A stretch of 12,941 nucleotides of DNA from Schleiferiaceae bacterium (lineage in GTDB: Bacteria > Bacteroidota > Bacteroidia > Flavobacteriales > Schleiferiaceae): contig JAOARK010000438.1 of assembly GCA_025210575.1 (NCBI GenBank), positions 1 through 12,941 on the forward strand, given 5' to 3'. A program made the translations under genes and the position numbers. Numbering within the stretch: the first letter of the stretch is position 1; each line of letters begins with the position of its first letter. Shown here one piece after another: positions 7,720-12,941 of the stretch. The notes beneath the pieces are model-generated. The model saw nothing but the letters and a program-made list of their open reading frames with translations. It did no database searches and was not told the origin of the DNA.

Positions 7720-8539
7720 TTGCAGTTTTCCATTTGTTATCACAAATTGCCTGAAGTTGGTCAACCTCTTTATTTAATTCCGTTAATTCTGGAATGTTGA
7801 AGTCTCGCTCCAGTAAAACAGGAACAGGTTTCACATAGTCTAGAGTCCAATTAAATAGATCATATACTGGGTCTATAATTGGTTGACCGTGTGTATCTAT
7901 AATTAAATCATCTGAAACTTTTTCATGACCTGCCATATGAATGTATGCAACGCTATCTAAAGGAAGATTGCGTATAAAATCTTCAGAATTATAGTTGTGG
8001 TTAAACGCGTTTACATAAACGTTATTTACATCTAATAGCAAATTACAACCAGAACCATCAATAATCTTATTGATGAATTCTATCTCTCTCATTTGAGCAG
8101 CGACAGGTGTATAATAAGATACATTTTCGATAATTAACGCCCTACCCAGGAAGTCTTGTACTTTTTTTATTCGATCTACAATATGGTTTACCGCATCTTG
8201 AGTAAAGGGGATAGGTAAAAGGTCGTAGAGGTGAGCATTGTTTGTTTGAGAATAACTCAAGTGTTCTGAGTAGAGCAATACTTTGTTTTGATCTAAAAAA
8301 TCTCTCAGGTCCTTAATAAACTCCCAATCCAACTCATCAGGGCTCCCGACAGATAAGCTTAGACCGTGGCAAACAACGTTAAATTTTTCAGTAGCTCTGT
8401 TCAGAACTTCTTTCCAAAACCCACCGATTTTCATCCAATTTTCTGGAGCAAATTCTATAAAAGCAGGGTTGAAAGAATCATCTTCTAGCAATTCAATTGC
8501 AAAATCTCTTCGGAAGCCTAACCCAACTTTTCCCTTCAT
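7703..8539 (-). CDS. bufB: DUF692 multinuclear non-haem iron oxidative enzyme (MNIO), bufferin-maturation type
   Basis: 278 residues from the ATG at 8539, a TIM-barrel family with two or three irons that oxidises cysteines in precursor peptides (MbnB of methanobactin is the classic member). Typical blocks, counted from this start: VGLGFR (5-10), EFAPENWM (29-36), CHGLSLSVG (57-65), SEHLSY (91-96), IENVSYY (137-143), LLLDVNNVYVNAFNH (167-181), HMAGHEK (201-207), DTHGQPI (215-221) and LLERDFNIP (242-250). These supply the His, Glu and Asp residues expected as metal ligands. An in-frame ATG at 8569 lies inside a terminator-like hairpin and would add a non-conserved basic decapeptide; the ATG at 8539 fits the family N-terminus. 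The gene sits between the EGKCG-repeat precursor and the DUF2063 partner, which gives a clear functional assignment: maturation of that precursor, probably forming oxidised-cysteine heterocycles that bind copper. Confidence 0.93.
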   Translation of the reverse strand: MKGKVGLGFRRDFAIELLEDDSFNPAFIEFAPENWMKIGGFWKEVLNRATEKFNVVCHGLSLSVGSPDELDWEFIKDLRDFLDQNKVLLYSEHLSYSQTNNAHLYDLLPIPFTQDAVNHIVDRIKKVQDFLGRALIIENVSYYTPVAAQMREIEFINKIIDGSGCNLLLDVNNVYVNAFNHNYNSEDFIRNLPLDSVAYIHMAGHEKVSDDLIIDTHGQPIIDPVYDLFNWTLDYVKPVPVLLERDFNIPELTELNKEVDQLQAICDNKWKTANVAKS

Positions 8540-8555
8540 TTGTTTTCGTTTAGAC

Positions 8556-8593
8556 AAAAAAAAGGCCATAATTCACCGCTGAACATGGCCTTT
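8556..8593 (-). terminator. Terminator-like hairpin (attenuator) between precursor and MNIO genes
   Basis: AAAGGCCAT (8561-8569) and ATGGCCTTT (8585-8593) are exact inverse complements, and an inner TTCA-ccgc-TGAA extends the stem. On the minus strand the hairpin is followed by eight Ts (8563-8556), the form of an intrinsic terminator. It starts 15 bases after the precursor stop and lies ahead of the enzyme start at 8539. Partial termination here would produce more precursor mRNA than enzyme mRNA and stabilise the precursor transcript's 3' end. Confidence 0.75.
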
Positions 8594-8607
8594 AATTTCA
8601 AATTAAT

Positions 8608-8817
8608 CTATTCGTTACCTCCACACTTTCCTTCTCCACATTTTCCTTCACCACACTTACTCTCTGTGGCCTTTCCTTCTTTGGCAGATTTCTTCTTAGA
8701 TTCCTTTCCTTTCTCTCCACACTTTCCTTCTCCGCACTTGCTTTCTGTGGCTTTTCCTTCTTTAGAAGACTTTTTTGCTTTTTCTCCACATTTTCCCTCT
8801 CCGCATTTGTGCTCTGT
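8608..8817 (-). repeat. Three imperfect tandem repeats inside the precursor gene
   Basis: Repeat units are 8749-8817 (69 bases, residues 71-93), 8668-8748 (81 bases, residues 94-120) and a truncated last unit 8608-8667. Each begins TE(H/S)KCGEGKCGE and the full units end KEGKA. The four-codon difference between the first two lies in the Lys/Ser spacer, and the third unit gains an extra EGKCG. The pattern points to expansion and contraction by slippage or unequal recombination, keeping the cysteine pairs. Confidence 0.88.
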
Positions 8818-9027
8818 AGATTTTCCTTCGGTTTTTTCTCCGCAAGAAAGTTCTATTGCATTGTCAATTGCTCTTTCGCTTTGCAATAGCTGCGCTCTAA
8901 CTTCAGAACCTGAACCTAAGTCATTATAGTTAAATAATTCAGCTGCTTGAACTCCTCCGAAACCAATTACAGACCCTAAGATTATAGATCCACTAATTAA
9001 CTTTTTCGTGTTTTTCTGATTTTCCAT
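8608..9027 (-). CDS. bufA: Bufferin-type precursor peptide with repeated EGKCG motifs
   Basis: 139 residues. Residues 1-29 form a signal peptide (basic start, glycine-rich hydrophobic core, VQAA), so the peptide is exported, in line with bufferins and unlike most RiPP leaders. Residues 30-61 form a helical leader-like segment (EVRAQLLQSERAIDNAIEL). The tail from 62 on is made almost entirely of Cys, Gly, Glu, Lys, Ser, Thr and Ala. It has eight cysteines, at 62, 75, 80, 98, 103, 125, 130 and 135; those at 80, 103, 130 and 135 sit in exact EGKCG motifs, and 75, 98 and 125 in EHKCG or ESKCG variants. In known bufferins and HvfA-type peptides the MNIO enzyme modifies EGKCG cysteines, and the product sequesters copper. 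The enzyme gene lies directly downstream. The metal is inferred, not shown. The complementary strand also lacks stops here but only mirrors the repeats. Confidence 0.92.
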   Translation of the reverse strand: MENQKNTKKLISGSIILGSVIGFGGVQAAELFNYNDLGSGSEVRAQLLQSERAIDNAIELSCGEKTEGKSTEHKCGEGKCGEKAKKSSKEGKATESKCGEGKCGEKGKESKKKSAKEGKATESKCGEGKCGEGKCGGNE

Positions 9028-9095
9028 GATAAGTAGTAATTATTAATTGAGATTTAAGTTTCACATGTTTTGAAAAAGTTCAAATGCAGTTTAGA

Positions 9096-9365
9096 CTATT
9101 TCACTTGTTCTAAGATAGCATTTTTCATCTTTTCCTTTTCTTCTTTTGTTAGCTCTACGCTATGGCTACCATTGTGATAATGCTTCTCCATGTTTACATT
9201 GATAAACTCATTTTGGTCCTCAAACTCTTTACAAAGTCCGCAAATCAGTGTGTGCATCCAAAGTTGAACCTTTTCGATCCCACTTATTTTCCCTTCTTCC
9301 CGTTTAAGTACCAATATGGAAGCTTTCTCGCACGGCAGCAATAGCCTTGCCATTAGTCCTTTCAT
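9096..9365 (-). CDS. Small soluble zinc-finger anti-sigma-like protein
   Basis: 89 residues with no membrane segment. Cys12 (in CEKAS) together with His38-x3-Cys42-x2-Cys45 (HTLICGLC) gives the C…HxxxCxxC pattern of zinc-binding anti-sigma domains (zf-HC2 type). The pattern CEKA…GIEKVQLWMHTLICGLCKEFEDQ is what I would expect of the small partners encoded after TIGR02943-like ECF sigma genes in Bacteroidota. Lying between the sigma gene and the precursor gene, it is likely a metal- or redox-responsive restraint on that sigma factor. Its start could also be Met5 (9353). The sigma gene ends 228 bases upstream, so this gene may have its own promoter. The family assignment is moderately sure, the anti-sigma role inferred. 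Confidence 0.75.
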   Translation of the reverse strand: MKGLMARLLLPCEKASILVLKREEGKISGIEKVQLWMHTLICGLCKEFEDQNEFINVNMEKHYHNGSHSVELTKEEKEKMKNAILEQVK

Positions 9366-9399
9366 TCCTAGCTATTTCTTTAAACTTTATTTCTACTAA

Positions 9400-9424
9400 C
9401 TCCAAGAACTAAATGTTTTTGGAG
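9400..9424. repeat. Inverted repeat upstream of the anti-sigma gene
   Basis: CTCCAAGAAC (9400-9409) and GTTTTTGGAG (9415-9424) pair over ten positions with a single G-T wobble and a five-base loop. It lies 35 bases before the ATG at 9365. There is no T tract on the minus-strand side, which suits an operator or leader structure more than a terminator. Confidence 0.45.
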
Positions 9425-9542
9425 ACAAAACCCACGATTTAGGACGGAGAAGGTATCTATCCTTACAGAAAGTCTAAATCTTCAATAGCAATAAATGTAA
9501 ATAAATATGGTTACCCGCTGAAAATAGTGGTATTCAGAATTT

Positions 9543-9563
9543 AATTTAGATTGAGTCTAAATT
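9543..9563. repeat. Inverted repeat after the sigma gene
   Basis: AATTTAGA (9543-9550) and TCTAAATT (9556-9563) are exact inverse complements around five bases, starting 30 bases after the sigma stop. The stem is all AT-rich and is not followed by a clean T run on the minus strand, so it is at best a weak terminator or a binding site. Confidence 0.35.
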
Positions 9564-9593
9564 GATTAAATGTGGATATGTAGGTATCAAATT

Positions 9594-10172
9594 CTATGCA
9601 TTCGCAATCTCATCAAAGTAATTTTTATTGAGACATTCTCTTAGTTGCAATTTTGCCCTATGTATAAGAACCCAGTAATTTGAGGGTGTAATATTTAGAG
9701 TCTCGCATATAACTTCGGAGTCCTCTTGATCTATATATTTCATTTTAAAGGCAATTGCTCCTTTGCCTTTGAGCTTATTAACACAGCTATTAAATATTTC
9801 GAAAAACTCATTGGTTTCTACAGGATGATTTAAATCGGAGTCCCATTTAAGTGGTCGTGTTCCCTCTTTCCATTGTCCTTCTTGAAAGAAGTTCTCTAGG
9901 CTCACATTCTTTTTACCAGACATCCTATTACCTTCTGCATCCTTCAATCCAGTTTTTCTGTAATAGTCTATGATCTTATTCTTCAAAATAGAAATGAGCC
10001 ATGTCTTTTCCGAAGCTTTACCTTGAAAGTTGTCTTTTGCCCTTAGCGCGGAAAAGAAAGTATCCTGAACAAGGTCTTGAGCCAAATCTCTATCGCTTAC
10101 ACGCATATAGGCGAAGGTCGTGAGATAATCTCCGTAAAGTTCTGGCCAAGTCTCTGGTTTTAATTCGCTCAC
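9594..10172 (-). CDS. ECF-type sigma-70 factor heading the bufferin-type cluster (TIGR02943-like)
   Basis: 192 residues from a GTG at 10172. The only in-frame alternatives before the upstream stop are near-cognate codons such as ATT, and the GTG gives the expected N-terminus (SELKPETWPELYGDYL). Region sigma-2 spans about residues 10-73 with DLAQDLVQDTFFSALR (29-44) and TWLISILKNKIIDYYRK (57-73). A linker of about 50 residues follows. Sigma-4 spans about 125-182 with the helix-turn-helix NITPSNYWVLIHRAKLQLRECL. The SNYWVLIHRAKLQLR block resembles the ECF group I know as TIGR02943, whose partners are small zinc-finger anti-sigma proteins. Such a partner is the next gene, so this is probably the metal-stress regulator of the cluster and perhaps of the divergent haem-domain gene. 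Confidence 0.9.
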   Translation of the reverse strand: MSELKPETWPELYGDYLTTFAYMRVSDRDLAQDLVQDTFFSALRAKDNFQGKASEKTWLISILKNKIIDYYRKTGLKDAEGNRMSGKKNVSLENFFQEGQWKEGTRPLKWDSDLNHPVETNEFFEIFNSCVNKLKGKGAIAFKMKYIDQEDSEVICETLNITPSNYWVLIHRAKLQLRECLNKNYFDEIANA

Positions 10173-10207
10173 AATATTTTGTTTACTATTTGAATTGTAA
10201 AGTTAAA

Positions 10208-10215
10208 CAAACTTA
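10208..10215 (-). promoter_or_regulatory. -7 promoter element (TAAGTTTG) for the sigma gene
   Basis: TAAGTTTG on the minus strand is an exact TAnnTTTG match 35 bases before the GTG start, giving a leader of about 30 nt. No TTG lies at the usual distance upstream, so it may need an activator or be weak. Confidence 0.5.
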
Positions 10216-10313
10216 ATTACACCTCAATTAAAAAGTATAGATAATATTAATCTAATAATAGGTAATTGTTATAACATTGCTGCTTTATTAAAGTTAAACG
10301 AAAAGAAAGTTCT

Positions 10314-10769
10314 ATGTCTGGATTTGGTAAGAAAATTATCTTGTTGATTTTGATTGTGTTAGTGGTATTGCAGTTACTGCCAGTGGATAGAGCTAACCCC
10401 GAAATAGTAAAAGGTGAAGACTTTATAGAGTTAAACAAAACAGATGAGAAGGTAGCTTCGATAATGAGATCAGCTTGTTATGATTGCCATTCTCATGAGA
10501 CCGTTTGGCCTTGGTATTCTTATGTGGCTCCAGTAAGTTGGGTAGTGGCAGATCATGTAGAACATGGAAGAGAAGAATTGAATTTTTCGACTTGGAAAGG
10601 TTATAGTTCAGATAAAATGGATCATAAACTGGAGGAATGCATTGAAGCGCTAGAGGAAGGATGGATGCCAGAAGAGGGTTATGTTTCTATGCATGAAGAG
10701 GCCAATCTGAGCGAAGAACAAAAGGAACTATTGATAGCTTATTTCAGCGGGTTAAGAGCTCATTTGTAA
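10314..10769 (+). CDS. Membrane-anchored haem-binding-domain protein (CxxCH)
   Basis: 151 residues. An N-terminal hydrophobic helix (about 7-23) is an uncleaved anchor or signal peptide, placing the rest outside the cytoplasm. RSACYDCHSHETVWPWYSYVAPVSW at 52-76 contains one CxxCH haem-c site (Cys55, Cys58, His59) in the context of the Haem_bd family (PF14376-like). EEGWMPEEGY near Met118 is also typical and may give the distal ligand. The family is found in Bacteroidota as small mono-haem proteins of uncertain role, possibly electron transfer. The gene is divergent from the ECF sigma gene across 141 bases, so they could share regulation. Its stop overlaps the ATG of the next gene by one base (TAATG). 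Confidence 0.88.
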   Translation: MSGFGKKIILLILIVLVVLQLLPVDRANPEIVKGEDFIELNKTDEKVASIMRSACYDCHSHETVWPWYSYVAPVSWVVADHVEHGREELNFSTWKGYSSDKMDHKLEECIEALEEGWMPEEGYVSMHEEANLSEEQKELLIAYFSGLRAHL

Positions 10770-11212
10770 TGCGAATTTTAGCTTCTTGCATTAGTATTTT
10801 AGCTCTATTCTCGTGCTCTCAACCCAGCCTTCAATCGGGTAAGTATCTAGCCGAAAATTGTGAATTTGTCTATGGGATAGAGATAATGGAACCTGAAAGG
10901 CAAATTAAGTTTTACCATATGGAAACTTGGTCATCTGATTTTACTCAAGCGCAGTTAGACGCTCAAAAGAATTGGACGGCTTTTAGAGAAGCAAGCATTT
11001 CAAATCAAAATGAGGAAAGACTCATTGTGGGACTTGATTCTGATTTTCTTCCTTCAGATATTCCTGCAGGAATTGAATACGAAGTAACCGAAAATGAAAT
11101 AAAGATTAACTGTAAGCAATTGGATAAAAGTTTGTTTGGATCAAATTCAAACAGACTGATAAAACCAATTTGTTCAGATCGCTGGGTAGTGTTCAAGCCA
11201 ATCTCTAACTAA
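10769..11212 (+). CDS. Hypothetical lipoprotein
   Basis: 147 residues. The N-terminus has the pattern of a lipoprotein signal, with a lipobox LFSC (13-16), so the mature protein begins at Cys16 and sits in the envelope. No domain is recognised in the remainder, which is mixed polar with a Trp-containing middle (MEMETW-like region about 50-75) and two further cysteines late in the protein. It is translationally coupled to the haem-domain gene (TAATG) and probably works with it. Its 3' end overlaps that of uvrA by 8 bases. Confidence 0.75.
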   Translation: MRILASCISILALFSCSQPSLQSGKYLAENCEFVYGIEIMEPERQIKFYHMETWSSDFTQAQLDAQKNWTAFREASISNQNEERLIVGLDSDFLPSDIPAGIEYEVTENEIKINCKQLDKSLFGSNSNRLIKPICSDRWVVFKPISN

Positions 11213-12941
11213 ATTTTTCTTGTAGCGCAATTGCAGTATAGGAGTCATTGTTATTCAGTAGATCTTGCACCGTACCTTCAAATACCAAATTTCCGCCTTT
11301 TTCTCCACCTTCCGGTCCAAGATCAATAATCCAATCAGCACATTTAATTACGTCCGTATTATGTTCAATTACCAATACGGTATGACCATGATCTAGAAGG
11401 GCATTAAATGAGTTTAAAAGTTTGTTGATGTCGTCAAAATGGAGTCCAGTAGTAGGCTCATCAAAAATGAACAGAGTTGGTTTTTCACTACTTCCTTTAA
11501 CCAAAAAGGAAGCAAGTTTTACTCTTTGTGCTTCACCTCCGGATAAAGTACTTGAGGCCTGACCTAAATGAACATAGCCTAATCCAACGTCTTGAAGAGG
11601 CTTGAGTTTTTTAGCAATTTTAGTTTGCTTATGACTTGTAAAGAATTCTATGGCTTGATTCACGGTCATCTCAAGCACATCATAAATATTCTTGTTTTCG
11701 TATTTAATCTCGAGAATCTCATCTTTAAAACGTTGACCATGACATGTTTCACATTTTAAGTGAACATCTGGCATGAATTGCATTTCAATGGTCACCGTTC
11801 CTTCTCCTTGGCATACGTCACATCGGCCTCCATCTGTGTTGAAAGAGAAGTGTTTCGCCTTGAAACCTCTCACAACACTTAGCTTTTGAGCGGCATACAG
11901 ATTTCGTATATCATCATAGGCTTTCAGGTAAGTCACAGGATTGCTTCGTGAAGACTTTCCAATTGGGTTCTGGTCCACAAATTCTATGTGTTGAATTTTG
12001 TCTAAGTCGCCAGATATAGAATTGTATTTCCCTGCTTTTTCACCATAGCCTCCTAGATGTTTTAATATAACCGGGTAAACAATGTTTCTGATCAAGGTAG
12101 ATTTTCCGGAGCCACTTACTCCTGTTACAACAGTAAATACCCCTAATGGAATAGTAACATCTACGTTTTTAAGATTGTTTTCTCTGGCTCCATTCAAGGT
12201 TATAGATCTGCTCCAGGTTCTAATTTTTTCTGGTAGAGGGATCTCTATTCTGTGCGTGAGATATGCACCTGTCAGACTTTCCTGATTTTGGGCTATTTCA
12301 TCTATGGTGCCTTCCGCAACAATTTCTCCTCCGTGAAAACCAGCTCCGGGGCCAATATCTATGATCTTATCTGCATGACGCATAAATCCTTCATCATGCT
12401 CAACAACAACTACAGTGTTCCCAATTTTCTTGAGATTCTTAATAACTTCAATCAGTCTATCTGTATCTCTAGAATGTAAACCGATACTGGGTTCGTCTAA
12501 AATATAGGTAGAACCCACCAGCGAACTTCCCAATGAAGTAGCAAGATTTATTCGTTGAGATTCACCTCCACTTAATGTGCTGCTTATTCGGTTTAATGTG
12601 AGGTAACCTAGACCCACTTCTAATAAATAGTGAATGCGACTTTCTATTTCAATAAACAAACGTTTTGATATAGTTTGGTCATATTCGTTGAGTTCAAGAT
12701 TGTCAAATACATTCTTTAATTCGTAAAGAGGCAGATCTACTAGTTCTCCAATAGTGTGGTCGCCAACCTTTACAAAGAAGGCCTCTTTCCTTAACCTTTT
12801 GCCTTTACAAACTGGGCAAGTAGTTTTACCGCGATAGCGAGACAGCATAACACGGTATTGAATTTTATAGGATTGGGATTCTACCCATTTGAAGAACTTG
12901 TGGAGCCCTTCGAAATATTTGTTTCCATCCCAAAGTAGATC
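11205..12941 (-). CDS. uvrA: Excinuclease ABC subunit UvrA, partial (N-terminus beyond window)
   Basis: The reading frame runs unbroken from the window edge at 12941, so the ATG at 12848 is internal and not the start. The 578 residues seen are about the C-terminal 60% of a protein usually near 940 residues long. UvrA is the ATP-dependent damage sensor of nucleotide excision repair. Visible parts, counted from the edge: YRVMLSRYRGKTTCPVCKGKRL (29 onward), first ABC signature SGGESQR (124-130) with Walker B ILDEP (147-151), second Walker A GVSGSGKST (274-282), zinc finger CDVC…CETC (374-400), second signature SGGEAQR (467-473) and IFDEPTTGLH (492-501), then the H-loop VLVIEHN. All key residues are present. 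Confidence 0.97.
   Translation of the reverse strand, partial: DLLWDGNKYFEGLHKFFKWVESQSYKIQYRVMLSRYRGKTTCPVCKGKRLRKEAFFVKVGDHTIGELVDLPLYELKNVFDNLELNEYDQTISKRLFIEIESRIHYLLEVGLGYLTLNRISSTLSGGESQRINLATSLGSSLVGSTYILDEPSIGLHSRDTDRLIEVIKNLKKIGNTVVVVEHDEGFMRHADKIIDIGPGAGFHGGEIVAEGTIDEIAQNQESLTGAYLTHRIEIPLPEKIRTWSRSITLNGARENNLKNVDVTIPLGVFTVVTGVSGSGKSTLIRNIVYPVILKHLGGYGEKAGKYNSISGDLDKIQHIEFVDQNPIGKSSRSNPVTYLKAYDDIRNLYAAQKLSVVRGFKAKHFSFNTDGGRCDVCQGEGTVTIEMQFMPDVHLKCETCHGQRFKDEILEIKYENKNIYDVLEMTVNQAIEFFTSHKQTKIAKKLKPLQDVGLGYVHLGQASSTLSGGEAQRVKLASFLVKGSSEKPTLFIFDEPTTGLHFDDINKLLNSFNALLDHGHTVLVIEHNTDVIKCADWIIDLGPEGGEKGGNLVFEGTVQDLLNNNDSYTAIALQEKFS

Larger units (their letters stand above)
9366..9593. other. 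Gene-free 228-base spacer between sigma and anti-sigma genes, with two inverted repeats
   Basis: Both strands are crowded with stop codons and no reading frame of note is present. It holds two inverted repeats (9400-9424 and 9543-9563), described separately. No exact TAnnTTTG element was found on the minus strand. A near match, TAGAATTTG with one extra base, overlaps the sigma stop at 9588-9596. If the anti-sigma/precursor unit is transcribed by the ECF sigma itself, its promoter probably lies here. Confidence 0.5.

Noticed and set aside
8540..8569. Ten-residue N-terminal extension of the DUF692 enzyme
   Set aside because: It would start inside the terminator-like hairpin, is basic and unlike the family, and the ATG at 8539 gives the normal N-terminus.
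8598..8789. Minus-strand Lys/Glu-rich open frame in another phase of the precursor repeats
   Set aside because: Repetitive frame-shifted shadow of the precursor tail with no signal or domain of its own.
8608..8817. CRISPR-like array because of spaced repeats
   Set aside because: The repeats are imperfect, in frame, contiguous and code for the cysteine motifs; there are no unique spacers.
8540..8929. Plus-strand open frame of 129 codons with repeated Pro/His/Ser/Phe-rich segments
   Set aside because: It is the mirror of the EGKCG repeats of the precursor gene on the minus strand; its start lies in the enzyme gene and it matches no family.
9516..9536. CTGAA…TTCAG hairpin in the sigma/anti-sigma spacer
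   Set aside because: Only five pairs hold and there is no T tract; such stems are expected by chance in AT-rich DNA.
12848..12848. ATG at 12848 as the uvrA start
   Set aside because: The frame continues to the window edge with typical UvrA sequence (GNKYFEGLHKFFKWVESQSY), so the gene is truncated by the window.

Overview
The window looks like chromosomal DNA of a member of the Bacteroidota, most likely a Flavobacteriia-like organism. The DNA is AT-rich. It carries a BshA of the Bacteroidota/Bacillota bacillithiol pathway, a secreted GH3–serine hydrolase fusion of a kind common in this phylum, several perfect TAnnTTTG promoter elements, and almost no strong Shine-Dalgarno sites. Two housekeeping repair genes are cut by the window edges: mutL at the left (C-terminus missing) and uvrA at the right (N-terminus missing).

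Layout. 1-1324 (minus): a small one-helix membrane protein followed by mutL. 1485-6201 (plus): a tight three-gene unit with 4-bp ATGA overlaps, made of a secreted GH3 N-acetylhexosaminidase/serine hydrolase fusion, a MORN-repeat secreted protein and bshA, closed by a good intrinsic terminator. 6271-6378 (minus): a compact candidate small-RNA gene with its own promoter and terminator, in the 3' region of the next operon. 6397-10172 (minus): a six-gene cluster read as ECF sigma factor, zinc-finger anti-sigma-like protein, EGKCG-repeat precursor peptide, DUF692/MNIO enzyme, DUF2063 partner and DoxX-like membrane protein. 10314-11212 (plus): a CxxCH haem-binding-domain protein and a lipoprotein, divergent from the sigma gene. 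11205-12941 (minus): uvrA, tail-to-tail with the lipoprotein gene.

The main interest is the six-gene cluster. It matches the bufferin/Hvf type of ribosomally made, post-translationally modified peptide system. An exported precursor carries cysteines in EGKCG motifs, a multinuclear non-haem iron oxygenase (DUF692) with its DUF2063 partner modifies those cysteines, and the product is thought to bind copper in the periplasm. Here the precursor has eight cysteines in a tandemly repeated tail. An intrinsic-terminator-like hairpin sits between precursor and enzyme genes, which would favour excess precursor and moves the enzyme start 30 bases downstream. The sigma/anti-sigma pair at the head of the cluster is the obvious regulator. 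Function, metal and modification are inferred from family knowledge; only the gene content, motifs and hairpins are directly visible.
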